Below are positions 50,860 through 62,170 of a stretch of DNA of 64,000 nt, piece by piece. The stretch lies in assembly GCA_963565915.1 (NCBI GenBank), contig OY751495.1:3906001-3970000 (forward strand). Direction: 5' to 3'. Below the pieces are notes generated by a model. That model did no database searches. It was not told the DNA's origin and saw only the letters and a program-made list of their open reading frames with translations. Each line of letters begins with the position of its first letter. Within the stretch, counting starts at the first letter, position 1. A program made the position numbers and the translations under genes. This stretch comes from Entoloma clypeatum. Lineage: Eukaryota > Basidiomycota > Agaricomycetes > Agaricales > Entolomataceae.

Positions 50860-51925
50860 GTTGCTATACTGATGCTACCTTTGATTGGACCTGGACTGAA
50901 GGTATTTAAGCAGTCCAAATGCTCTCAGGATATTTCAAATTCAACATGCACCCCATCTCCTCTGCTCAGAAGAAAAACATCCTTTCTCTGGCCTCCAATA
51001 GTCATTCCACCCATTATATTGCATCTAGCCTGGGTATCAGTCAGCCTACTGTATCCAGAGTGCTCCAGGACCTTGTTTCCAATTGCCAAACTTCTTCTGC
51101 TGGTTGTACTTCCAAGTATTCACTATTGCTCATCATGCAGTTATTCAACAAATTACAACTGGCAAGGCTGCCAATACTGTAGAGGCCACCAACCACATCA
51201 ATACCATCATTCCCAGCCCTGTCTCCTCACAAACCATCAGAAATCTCCTCAAAAGAACTGAGTTCAAGGCAGAAACAAAGAAAAAAAAAACCATACCTCA
51301 AATTGGCACATCACAAGCAATGGTTGGCCTTTGCTCTCAAGTACAAGAAGTGGACTGTGGAGGACTGTAAGAGGGTTATTTGATCAGATGAGACAAAAAT
51401 CAACAGATTTGGGTCAGATGGGAAGCAGTGGGTCTGGAAAAAGAAAGGAGAGGGCTTGATTGAAAGAGAAGTGGAGGGAACACTGAAGTTTTGTGGAAAC
51501 ATCATGGTATGGGGCTGTATGGGATGGAATGGAGTTGGGCAACTTGCAGAGGTTGAGGGAAGGATGGGTGGTGATCAGTATGTGGCCATTTTGGAGGGTC
51601 ACTTGCTGCCCAGCATAGATGAAAGTGGAATTTTTGAAGAGACAGTAATTTTTTAGCAGAACAATGACCCCAAGCACATCTCCAACAAGGCTATAAACTG
51701 GATGGAGAAGCAAGGAATTGTGGTCCTGGATTGGTCTACATAGTCTCCAGATATAAAGATGCAACAGAGCAGGTGGAATGACTATTGGCGGCCAGAGAAA
51801 GGATGTTTTTCTTCTGAGCAGAGGAGATGAGGCGCATGTTGAATTTGAAATATCCTGAGAGCATTTGGACGGCTTAAATACCTTCAGTCCAGGTCCAATC
51901 AAAGGTAGCATCACTATAGCAACTG
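50860..51925 (+). mobile_element. Dead Tc1/mariner element with long inverted ends
   Basis: Left end 50860-51012 and right end 51771-51925 are inverted copies of about 150 bases, starting near GTTGCTATA. A decayed transposase frame lies between. The left repeat contains the beginning of the transposase reading frame, so the right end carries an inverted copy of that coding sequence. Confidence 0.75.
50949..51760 (+). pseudogene. Tc1-type transposase, several stops
   Basis: An N-terminal helix-turn-helix reads MHPISSAQKKNILSLASNSH then IASSLGISQPTVSRVLQDL. After a frameshift: VSSQTIRNLLKRTEF, a stop where Trp is expected (VI-stop-SDETKINRFGSDG), VWGCMGWNGVGQL, a stop in IF-stop-QNNDPKHISNKA, and DWST-stop-SPDIK. 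The second catalytic Asp (usual Q-D-N-D-P-K-H) is Asn, and the region with the final Glu is missing because the inverted end begins. Confidence 0.75.
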
Positions 51926-52404
51926 TTTGTCACTTATTGGTTGCTATAGAATCAGTGGAGCATCAGATTCTGATATTTCTGATACCCGTTCAAATAATTG
52001 ATTCAATGAGTTCCTGTTTTGAACTGATCATATCTCCATGGATACTAATCAAAATTACAGGAAGTGATATATCAATACTAGGTCTAGGGCTCATATTCCT
52101 GAGTCTGTAGTGGCAGCATTCAATGTGTGGGTGTTAGATTTCCTTTTTAGTACTATTACTAATCCATCAAACATACTATATATGGAAGGTCGCCAAATTT
52201 ATTCTTGGTAAAAATTTGAACTTCCTCAGTTTTGAAGCAACAAAAAATCTGTCTTGGGGATCTATTCCCCTTATCAAATAAAGCACTTTGGCAAGAAGAA
52301 TAAGAAAAACCTCGAAAATCGAGTGCTCCCATATCGTTGTCACAAAGTGGCAGTGACTAAGTGGTTTGCACCATATATTTTTCCCAGCCATCAATCTATC
52401 TATT
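51926..52404. other. Spacer between the Tc1 and Plavaka elements; no gene
   Basis: AT-rich, with repeated TCTATC/TCTATT words near 52260 and 52395. It ends with ATCTATT (52398-52404), the left target duplication of the Plavaka element. Confidence 0.5.
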
Positions 52405-52482
52405 CCCAGTGAAAATTGGGTCGTGTGGGAGTGGGTTTTTTCATGGCTATTTTAGGTTTGATCTTGCCTAATTTGGTTTAAA

Positions 52483-53243
52483 TCAGTCTGAATGGAAAAA
52501 TTGAATTGACTTATGAAGAGTCCAACTTTAAGGCTTTGAGAGGGTTTGAGTCAGAATAATCCGGAAATTCAATTCCAACAGGTTCCTGCTTAATTCCCCT
52601 GGTTTGACAGATTTTAACTGAATCACCCCTGAAAAAACCTTGAGAAAACCAGGTCACATCCTGCTTGTTTTCCAAATTTTCCAGGTTATCCTGACTCAAA
52701 CCCTTAAAGTTGGACTCGCTGTCAATCAAATCAAATTTCCCATTTGGACTGCCATCAGCAAAAGCGCAATAAGTGGGGATTGCATTGTGAGAAATATATA
52801 TCTGAACTAATATTGAAAGTATGTGGGATAACATTGACATGAACTTCGCATCCTCTGTAAAATGAGGTCCATCCATATCAAAATAATTTTTTCCTGAGTT
52901 GGTGACACAGAATGTTATTTTATTGGATGGTTAGTGCAAACCTGGAACGTGCATTGGGTTGTCAAATGAAGATTTCATTGTCACGTATTTTTGTTCACAG
53001 AGTGGACAATGGTCTGAATTCCCTCTCAAAGTTCGTGGAAAAAAGGAAAAGTAAGTCAAAATTGTGGATAATTTGGAAATCTGAATTCATGTTTCAGAGA
53101 AGATTACAGTGTAACATGAGGTTGTGCAGAAGGTGGCATTTTTCTTTGCACCGTGTCCTGAGAATCCCATCTGAAATAGAGGTGGAGACAAGTTCAGATT
53201 CCTCTCGACAACATGGGACAAAGTAGGTATTATCACAATATGA
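52483..53243. other. Subterminal region of the Plavaka element; no gene
   Basis: Contains two related segments, CCTTAAAGTTGGACTC at about 52703-52718 and, inverted, GAGTCCAACTTTAAGGC at 52518-52534, flanking a possible hairpin. No coding evidence. Confidence 0.5.
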
Positions 53244-56200
53244 TCATCTGAAAAGTGGATTGTCGCATAGTGTATCCAATGTCATACATTGCAACATGCT
53301 GTACAGTGCTGCGAAGCCTAGCATATCATACTCATCTTCCCAACCTTCTTCGCCGTCCTCAGGACCAAGGTCATCATCTGAGTCCTCTGCCTCTTCACTC
53401 TCATTTTCACTGTCATCTTCTTCCTCCAGAGCTGGATCCTCGTATCCCTCATCTTGTTCAGCTTCAGTTGAAAGCTCGTCCAGATCATCGTCCGTGACAG
53501 CGATGGAGTGTAATTCCATCCGAAAATTTCCCATCCGTGCATGTGTTGCCTTGTGTCCAACTCCCTCACCTCGAAAACGCATAAACATGTCTCGATCAAC
53601 AAACCTTTACAACCATAAACTTAATATCAGAGGTTTGAGAATAGTCGAAGCAGATAAACCAACATATTGACGTAGAAATTTTGCCAGTCTTCATCATTAT
53701 CCTTTCATGGACGTGCAATTGATGGTCCAAGTAGACGAGTAGTCTTTCCATAGGCGAATGCTGGGATCAGGTGTACACCACGGATAACCTCTGTGGGATT
53801 GATAAAGCCAAATGCACCACTTGCCCACGTGGGATCGTTAGGGTCAATGGGTTCATCTGGCACAAATCCAATCTGGTGTAAGCGACGCGCCTTCCATCCA
53901 GCTTCATGTTCGGGATCCTTGCTGAACCACCGCACCCACAGAAAGTCCATAGACTGAATAGCTGGCATAAGTGCATTTGGGCTGTCATGTCGTACCTCTG
54001 CATGATATATCCCAATGACCTGAGCATACCAATAAGGGTGAGGCTCCGAATCGCTACCAGGTGCCTCATCTTCGCATGACAGCACCATGATGTCAGGGTG
54101 CGTGCGGGGATTTATCGAATCTTGTGCACGTTGCATATCATATGTTGTATAATTGATTCAAATGACCTTGTGGCTGTAAATACGGTCATGGAGAATCTTG
54201 ACACCAGCTAGTTCAGCATCAGAGTAAGTCTGCTCATCACCATCAAAATGGTGGCCCAGAAGACGCCCAAGCAAATGCCGTTTCAGGTCAACGACAAATG
54301 TCTAGCCCAGGTGAGTACATATGGATACGAAATTAGACCACAGATACACACTCTCATTGCTGGATCTTCCCAGTGGTCATCAGTCCATCGCAAGATATTA
54401 ACTGGGTGTCGACAAAAAGAGGACATTTGATGGTGTTTCTCGGGAGATGTTGGAGGTAAAGGCTCGTTCGCCTCAAATGGGACCACAATGTCCTCCAAAC
54501 GCTCAGGACCCTGACGCGGAGGCCGCAGCGGTGACGCGGGTGACAAGGCTGGTCCATCCCCGTGCTGCTGGATTCCCCTCCCCGCGACCACTTGCTCTTG
54601 TATCTTCCGCAAGATCCACTCACGTCGGTGGTGCTTTGTGATTTGGGCCATGAATGTGAAGCGTTTGTTGGTTCGTGGATAAAAACGCTTGATGCGACGG
54701 TGCTCGAGCTCTCCCTGTGATTGTGTGTCAGTATCTTGAAAGATTCAATCATTACGGTTGCAGGACTGACCACCTGAGTTGAATAATTATCAGTAGTTCC
54801 GTAATGCCAGATTGTCGTGACGTAGTCTCCAAGGGCATGGAGTTTATAAGTACACATATTGAAGAATGCGGCAGTCGTTGCACCACCACCTCTGGTGGTT
54901 CTAGAACCCTTCCCTTTGGCAGCATTGTTGGCCTTACGACGGGTCCTAGCAGCCTCCTCTCTTGGCAGCCCCTTTGTCGAATAGCTGTTGCAAATATCCT
55001 TCACGAAGCGCCGCAGAATCAGACCAAGTGCTCGTGTCGTTTCCTCTAAGGACTGAAGAGTTGACGAGGTATGGAGGCGCAGTTTAGCATAAGCATGCCA
55101 TGTACAAAAAATGAATAACATGTCAGCGATAAGAGTATCATGTCGATGATTTGGAAGTAACCCCTCAAAGACTGGAATTGAACACTGGTGTATAATTACC
55201 TCAAAATATACACGCGCAGTGACAAATATAATATACCTGGAGCAAATCTTCGAAATCTCGAGCGGCGAGTTTCTTCATAGTGGATGCATTTGTACTAAAA
55301 CGTCGAATAGTTGAGGTTCCAAATGTTGGGACTTGTCGGTACCTTTGAAATACTATCAACAAAAAACAAAGAAAGGAACGACTCGGAATGTAAATTTTCA
55401 TACCGTGAATTCAGTTCATTAATTTTATTGCTGGCCGCTGCATAGAGAATGCGAAGCAGATGTGTAAAGGTGCTTTTCCAGACACCAAGTTCGAACTCAT
55501 GGAGCAAATCGGGGACAAACATCGAGTAGAAATTAAAGCCAAAATGAAGAAGTCGGCTCAAAAATGCATTCTAGCGAAGTCTTTGAATAAAATCAACTAT
55601 AAATCATTTCACTTATATGAACCGGAACCTCTGACCTTTGTTTCAGAATACTTTCGATGCGTGCACTTGCGACGCTGGCACCTTTGAAGATAGCCTTGCG
55701 TGCGGCACTAATCCGGGATGTTCGTGCGTCATTATCAACTCGCGCGCGAGCACGGAGCTGCTGATCTATTGTAGTTCCGAGCCCACTGATTTGATCCTTC
55801 TTAATCTCACACCGTGGACAAGGACACTGCCCAAAATACCGGATAGTAGCGAGAAGTATTCTAATGATGTGAGTTGTCAGTTAGTCAAACCCACCCAGTA
55901 CCACTGATGCCAGCAACATACTTTTCAGGATAGTCGGCTGAATATGTGAAAAATCGTGGAAAGAATCGTCGAGAAATGCTGTCTGGGCACGCTATCACGA
56001 TGCCATGCTTGTATGCCTCCATTACCTTATCGTCAAGAATTAATTTCCAAATAGCTTGCATCAGTTCCCGTTTCAGATGGGTCAATGTTGCTGAGGATGC
56101 AGAAACTCCGAAGTGTTCCTTGAAATGATCTTGAATCGCGTCGGGAAGCTGGGGAGGTGCATAAGATAGGGGTAACAAACTGTAAATAAAATGAGCTCAT

Positions 56201-57573
56201 ACCGAGGGAATGTAAGCCAGATGGTGCGCCGCAAAGTTGGAAGGCTTCGCTCATGAGTACTTCGACTGGTTCCCCAGAAATGCATAGATTGGCCACAGAG
56301 AAGCCTGCCCAAAGTTCGCCAAGTGAGTCGAATCGGACCACACCATGACAGCGGCAATCACGCGTTCTAGATCACATCCTGGTTCCTTTGGCTGCTGTTG
56401 GAGTTTCTCATGCTCGTCGAGAAACACATCTGAATTATAGAGATCCATCACGACTTGCTCCGGCTGGCTGTCAGGAGTTGGCTTCCAGAAAAGACGGAAT
56501 GGTGCCAGATGGTAAAAATTTGCCCCGGTATCCCGGAATGCAGTTCGGATGACTTCAAGAAGATTGTGGTGCCAAACACCTGATATCTCGAACACGGGCG
56601 CATCGGCCTCGGATGTATATTTTTGCTTGTCGACAGGTAACGGGATCCTTACAGATGACTCCTTCCAACCAGTCTCAGCAGAACAAAATGCCGGATTATC
56701 AGAAATATCGACGTGTCGCAGTTCTCGAGCGGCGCTAAAATTTCGGAGGTGATTGACATCGAAATCCTCATTGAGGATAACATCCTGGACCAGGGCATTG
56801 AGTTCAGCGACTGACTTCATGTTTGAGCCACCATAGAACCAGTTCATGAGATGGAAAGTCGTTGCATTGAGGAAAGGGTGGTAAATACTCTCGCGAGCGA
56901 CATCAAATGCAGATCCAAGATTTCTCCACCATCGCGATGGACATTGTCCAGATTGAGTTGATGCAAGAGGTGTGTCGCAGACATTGTCCAAGCCTTGTTC
57001 GGCTTCAGGGTCTGTTGTTGGGTATGTAGTGTAGGAACGATATAGGCCAAATTTGTCGGGTTCCGTCTCAAATACAATGGGTTCTGGAACTGTAGGTGCA
57101 GGCGACAGCGATGGTGATGGAGCGCGGGGAGGCGGTGTCAAGTTTCGTGTAGGTTCAGGCATATGGGGGACTGCTGTCCGGTTTGACGGTACAAAATCTT
57201 CGAAACCCTTTGGAAAATACCTGCGACGACCAGAACGGGTCGGTGCAATCATGGGGGCAGGTTCTGCAAGTGGATGTTGCATGATATCATTGGGCTGATC
57301 AACTTGAATCGGCTGATCGACAACCATCGGTACATCTTCATTCTTCGTGCAAAGTTGTCTATATAGTGTTACTATCATTATTGGAGACTTAGCACTCACT
57401 GCCTCCACCTGTGGTGGATTATCTTCTGCAACCGTGACCTTTCTACGTTTTGCAACTTTCTCTCGTTTGCTCAAAAGTTTGCTTGTCCGTTTTCGTGCCA
57501 CTTCACACACATTGTGATGCCTGCCCATTGATGCATCATCCCGGAAGGATCGGCCACAGGGGCAGTCAACCAT
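53244..57573 (-). pseudogene. Plavaka transposase, one premature TGA
   Basis: ATG at 57573. A C2H2-like finger opens the protein (MVDCPCGRSF, HHNVC). A basic stretch and a Pro-rich linker follow. The long conserved region includes VWHHNLLEVIRTAFRDTG and MVWSDSTHLANFGQASLWP, then after introns RFFPRFFTYSADYPEK, YFGQCPCPRC, MFVPDLLHEFELGVW, FNMCTYKLHALGDYVTTIW, ELEHRRIKRFYPRTNKR, MDFLWVRWFSKDPEHEAGW, VIRGVHLIPAF and MFMRFRGEGVGHKA. It ends in an acidic tail with TGA at 53246-53244. A TGA at 56251-56253 falls between NQSKYS and AKPSNFAAHHLAYIP where Arg is expected, so the transposase is truncated unless read through. Checked exon joins keep frame (for example PEK to ILLATIRYFG). Confidence 0.85.
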
Positions 57574-57813
57574 CAGAAGCAGAAAAATGAAGAAGAGGAC
57601 AAGCTGAAGGAACTCCAGGGTGGCAGGATATATCACAGTCGGGAAATGTTGAAACGACTGAGATGAGTCGCTCACCTATCATGTGACCATTGATCAAACA
57701 CATCAAAAGTGTTATCGATTGACATGGCTCTCTTCATTCTCCCCCACCACAATCTTTTACTCCACCTTCTTTTTCCCAACCACCATCTTCTCCCCCACCA
57801 TCATCTGTACACC

Positions 57814-59638
57814 ATGCCATCCTCCTCCTCATCTTCCCGTCACTCAAAACACCAAAATGATAATAACATGAAGAAACGCAAGCGTGGCCGAGGCGACAAG
57901 CAGACGAGCATGAAGAAATCTCGGAAGGAGCCCAAGTAAGTGTCCGAACTCCACCTCTTTCCTTATTAACTAATCTGTCATTAGATCTGACGATGACGAG
58001 GAGGAAAACAACTTCGAACAGTATAGAACCTTCGCCAGGTGGATCGCTCGCAGCGAACACCTTTTTGTGTCTTGGTGGACCGTCCTGGATGTCGGACTCA
58101 AGCTCGAGGCTGAGGAATATGATGGGGGGAAAGACGTGTGAGCTGATTACATGTGTCATTTCTGCATACTATTCATCTCTCTATCAGTTTTATGAAGAAA
58201 TACCACCTCGAGATCACCCTTTACCGTAGACTTCGCACCAAATACCCCAGAAATTTGGCCAAGACCTCAAGAAGATTGAGAGAAACTATAAGCATCTGAA
58301 GAAGGTGGTTGGTTCAGTATGTATTTTTGTCTTTTCTCATGTTTTCAATGCATATAATCAGTTCTATGTAGTTGAAGAGTGGCACATCTGGAGCACAAGC
58401 AGATGATGCAAGCGGCTTGCTCACTGATGGCCTGCAGTACGTTGCCGCGAAGATAGGATCGCCAGCCCCGTCCATCCCAGCAAAGGCAAGGAAGGCCGAT
58501 GTTCGAGGTTTTAATCACCCCATGCTTGCCCGGCTTCTCTGTCCTATCAAATACATTACATCTTTCGATGCAGATCCCGAGGGGTCTGCACTTTTTCTCT
58601 CTGTCGTTCATACTTGACCTTCTCCTCTAGATTTCGTGCTAAGCTTCAGATCGGGCATGTCAAAGTCCACAGCACTGACTTTCCACTCTGCCTGTATGAC
58701 GAGGCGCTCATTGACGAGGACAACCCTGGGGTAGGACTTCTGCGGAGCGAGATTCTTGTTGTGGTACGTCTTCGCATTTATTACAACAATACCGTTATTT
58801 CTAAATTGATTCAGTTCTTTCGACACATCTTTACTGGCCCATCCACGGCACTCAAAGACCATCCAGGCAGCAGCAAAGCAAAAAAAGGGCAGGCGGAAAT
58901 GAATGATATGACGGCGGTCATGCCAGGCGCAATTGCTTATGCAGCCACCCAAGTAAGGGCGTCTCGAGTCCACGATATCTTACTAATGTGATTCCACCTA
59001 GCTCCGTTGGTGTTTGGGCGCGTCAGATGATTGGCGTCTTGATGACGGCAATTGGAAACCAGCAGAATTCTATGGCGCAATCATGCAAGCATTTGGAATT
59101 GATACCATGAGTGGCAAGGATGGTGAGGATGAACATGATGTCAATGAAGATGACCCTATGGAAGCAGCCCTTGAGTGGGCGATGGAGACGATCATGTGGT
59201 GGAATCAGTACGTCCAGCAATCCTTTGTCACATTTATTCTTACATTGTGCCAGAAAAATATTCGGTATCAAGTCAGCCACCGAAACGACCACCCCACCTC
59301 GTGGCTCCACCCTCGACAGACTTCTGGCTAAGCGCAAGGCAGAAAAACAATCGAAGAACTCCACAACAACCACAAACCACGCGGCCGTCTCCTCGCCTGG
59401 ACCCAGTCGCTCTCCGGTAGACCACAATAGATGCAAGGCATTGTCGTCACCAAGTCGTCCACGCCCATATTCCATGGAGAGTGGGGAGGAAAGGCACAGA
59501 GGAGAAGATGGTGATAGTGATGACGATCGTGACAACAACAGCGACCATGAGAGCGATAGTGGCAGCAGGGGTAGTACCAGCAGTGAGGGTGAAAGTGAGA
59601 GGGTGAACGGCGACGATGACTCAGGTGACGATGAGTAG
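57814..59638 (+). CDS. DUF6698-like protein carried by the Plavaka element
   Basis: Six or seven exons can be joined in frame. Exon 1 (57814-57935) is basic (MKKRKRGRGDKQTSMKKSRK). Then FARWIARSEHLFVSWWTVLD; FGQDLKKIERNYKHLKKVVG; LKSGTSGAQADDASGLLTDG; RARGFNHP-like and LLCPIKYITSFDADPEG; LCLYDEALIDEDNPGVGLL; FFRHIFTGPSTALKDH; MNDMTAVMPGAIAYAATQLR; WAMETIMWWNQKIFG. It ends in a Ser/Asp/Glu-rich tail with TAG at 59636-59638. The pattern (GASGA.ADD, HIFT.PS.A, MTxVxPxxIAYxATQ, WWN) fits the DUF6698 family of Agaricomycetes, of unknown function. No stop interrupts it. It is divergent from the transposase, 240 bases away, suggesting a shared promoter. Its role is unknown. Confidence 0.75.
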
Positions 59639-60076
59639 ATTGAGTGTTCCGTGGCTCCCATCTCAAACACGGTCAGATCATTTTGCCTCTTTTCATGCTT
59701 TGCTGATACAAATTTCCAGCCTCGCTTCATTGCATATCATCGGCAATGCCGACATGTTCTTGCAGCCTGGTATGTCATTGAACAGTCCTTCAAACATTGC
59801 TGACCATATATTTATGTCGTACTTGGGGCTCGCGTGAAAACTCAATCAAGTATCTTCCCTCCAAGTTCTCGAAAGGTCGGGGGAAATTTTCGCACCTCTA
59901 TGAACATAAATTTCAAAGTTCAGCAACAGTTTGACCGAAAATTGGCAACATGTCGCGTGTCAGACACGAAATCGTCCGACTGTATTGTATCGGATAGGCT
60001 GACCACGTTGCTCTCAAACGGGCATGTTCGCAGACGATGTATTGGCGGGTATACTTATTGCGCTTTTCGCGATGAC
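59639..60076. other. Right subterminal region of the Plavaka element; no gene
   Basis: Mixed sequence with CGCG-rich segments near 59955 and 60060. No ORF with motifs. Confidence 0.5.
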
Positions 60077-60485
60077 TTTAAACCAAATTAGGCAAGATCA
60101 AACCTAAAATAGCCCTGAGAAAACCCACTCCCACGCGACCCGATTTTCACTGGGATCTATTCCTTGCTTCTAAACGCGGTCACAATCCCACGATGACCGC
60201 AGACGACTCGGATTTCACAGGGTTATCGTCACTTGACGGCGACACATATCAGCCTCTATCTATCGGGATCCCTGATTTCTCCCATCTGCGGTTCCATGCT
60301 TCGAGCTCCCAGTCGCGCTCCTGTGAATTCCCATGCCCTTGTTTCGGTTTGTTCTGCCCGGTACAACATCCACACCCATCACTGATCTGCATAAAAAGGG
60401 ATGCCGCCGCCAGAGACGATAGTACCCCCAGAACAAAGAGTCATCGTGCACTCACTCAAATCAACCACCTCAACCTCAATACAAC

Positions 60486-60728
60486 ATGCACATCCTCCGC
60501 GCTCTCGGCGTTACCCTCGCTCTTTGCTCGTTAGGGCATTCTAAAAGGATATGCTCTGCGGCGAGAGCTAGTTGCTATCACACCGGCTGTTGCACCGATC
60601 CAAAATATTACTGTGCTACTCATCCGAAGGCTGCTGTCGCGTACTCCGTAGGCCATTACCAGCTACCACAATCTCTCTGTCGAGCTGAATTTTCAAAAAT
60701 CCAGATCTGCGAACCCAATAACGCGTAG
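60486..60728 (+). CDS. Small secreted cysteine-rich protein (80 aa)
   Basis: ATG in a CAACATGC context, preceded by a TATA-like ATAAAAAGGG at 60391-60400. The N-terminus MHILRALGVTLALCSLGHS is a clear signal peptide. The mature part (about 60 residues) has seven Cys (ICS, ASC, GCC, YYC, SLC, QIC), implying disulfides outside the cell. Single exon, stop at 60726. Effector-like or hydrophobin-like size, but the Cys spacing (one CC pair) does not fit the four-pair hydrophobin pattern. No family recognised. It lies 331 bases from the Plavaka end. Confidence 0.65.
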   Translation: MHILRALGVTLALCSLGHSKRICSAARASCYHTGCCTDPKYYCATHPKAAVAYSVGHYQLPQSLCRAEFSKIQICEPNNA

Positions 60729-61250
60729 TCGCTCATCATCGTCGAAACGCCTGCTTGTATCCTGTCACGGGGTTAAGGCCCTGCGTTACGCGTCATTGGA
60801 GGATTAGTATGAACATTCAGAAGACAACCGCCAACTCACGAGCCATTCCCATCCAGATCCATGAATCGCCGCAGTGGTGGCGTTGAACTCCTTGACAAAG
60901 GCATCGACGCTCCCAAAGGTGGAAATGATCACATCCTTGAACTTTCCGTCCTTCAAGACGGCGCCGCAGCCCTTACCCTCAGAGTGTGCGGGCACGAGGT
61001 TCTTCCAGAACAACGAGTGGTTGATGTGTCCTGACAAGGTGGATCTTATCAGCAGCTGATCAGGATGATCAATAACGCGATAAGGGATGACGCACCACCG
61101 CCGTTGAACTTGAGAGCGGCCTGGAGGGCGATGCGCTCCTTGGGGGTGCTGGCTTTGGCATATGCAGCCTCGGCGGCGTTGAGGGCGTTGACGTAGGTCT
61201 GGTGACGTTTCTTGTGGTGGAGCTCCATAATGAAATCATTCTCAATTTGG
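60722..61250 (-). pseudogene. Mn/Fe superoxide dismutase fragment, both ends missing
   Basis: Exon A (about 61250-61100): [20 protein letters not shown], then [25 protein letters not shown]. After an intron with GTGCGT...TTGTCAG, exon [20 protein letters not shown], then [20 protein letters not shown] and SGWEWL. A second intron with TACTAAT branch-like box leads to GLNPVTGYKQAFRR and stop (about 60736). Two metal-binding His (LHH, NHSLFW) are visible. The Asp/His ligand region (usual D-V-W-E-H) and the N-terminal exon are absent, so it cannot bind metal fully. Splice sites look intact, so decay is by truncation. Confidence 0.75.
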
Positions 61251-61259
61251 ACGGTGAAG

Positions 61260-62030
61260 GATTTATATTGAGTTCTGAAAACCTGATGGCCTAGTGTTCA
61301 GCGTTAGTTTGTGCCTTCGGTGGGAGGTTGTCCGACTCTGTGACTGGTACACTGGCCACGGTCCGGTCCGGTCCGTGTCCAGGCATTTTCGACTGGACCT
61401 GGACCTGCACCTAGGGGTCCAGTCCGAGCATCCAGCGGAAAAAAACCTGTATGCAAAAACGCGCCACAACGAGGAAACGCTGGGTGGTCTTCTCAGTGGA
61501 CATTTATTCTACATACAAATGCGAAGTTTTTGAGATAGAAATGAAGATAAATGAATGAAAACTCACTACGATATTATTGGTTCCTCTCCTCAGGCGCCTA
61601 GACCCATAAAATCACGAAATCGCGCCGCATCCACAAAACGCCAGGCTCTCGTCTAAGCGGGCCTTTTTTCTACACACAAATACGGTGTTTTTGAGATAGA
61701 AATGAAGAGAAATGAATCAGAACTCACGACGCATTCTTCCAATGGAAGTTGATGAGTTCGTTGATCAGACGTCTGCCGATCACGTGACCACGTCGACGTG
61801 TTCGGTAACCATGATTCATGATCAACGAAGTCATTGACCCATCCTGTGTCATTCCCCACCCCATGTCCGATGTTTTTTTTTTGTTGACATCGGACACTGG
61901 CAGATCAGAGGACCAGGTTGATGAGAGCCGGGTACAGCATGATTCGGGCTTGCAGTGGCTCAAGGGACTGATGAGAGGGATATATCATACATCAGCAATC
62001 TGGGGGTCTGTTCTGAAGCAGTTGAGACCA
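61260..62030. other. No gene; duplicated segment and hairpin
   Basis: A segment around TTTTTGAGATAGAAATGAAGA with CTACA-ACAAAT upstream occurs at about 61505-61570 and 61668-61735 (tandem duplication, about 165-base period). A hairpin GTCCGATGT/ACATCGGAC lies at 61865-61895. CGGTCCGGTCCGGTCC repeats near 61360. Confidence 0.5.
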
Positions 62031-62170
62031 GTCTATAACATCCTATAGCATCATAGCACCATAGCAAAGGTTCTCTTGTTTAGAGTGCCCACTGTGAGGT
62101 ATGGAGTGTTCCATAGCATCACGTGCAAACTCTAGAGCACTCTATAGCATTCCATAGCAACCCCTCAGCT
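62031..62170 (+). repeat. CATAGCA-rich simple repeat
   Basis: CATAGCACCATAGCAAAG, CCATAGCATCACG, CTATAGCATTCCATAGCA: degenerate repeats of a 7-9 base word. Confidence 0.6.

Larger units (their letters stand above)
52405..60154. mobile_element. Complete Plavaka-type (CACTA-like) DNA transposon
   Basis: Terminal inverted repeats of 78 bases, CCCAGTGAAAAT... at 52405-52482 and its inverse at 60077-60154, have four mismatches. ATCTATT occurs directly outside both ends (52398-52404 and 60155-60161), a 7-base target duplication (a 5-base TCTAT with one more terminal base is the alternative). Two divergent genes lie inside: the transposase (minus) and a DUF6698-like gene (plus). Confidence 0.92.

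Noticed and set aside
60193..60534. 113-codon frame overlapping the secreted-protein start
   Set aside because: It overlaps the signal-peptide ORF in another frame, lacks motifs and spans the TATA-like box.
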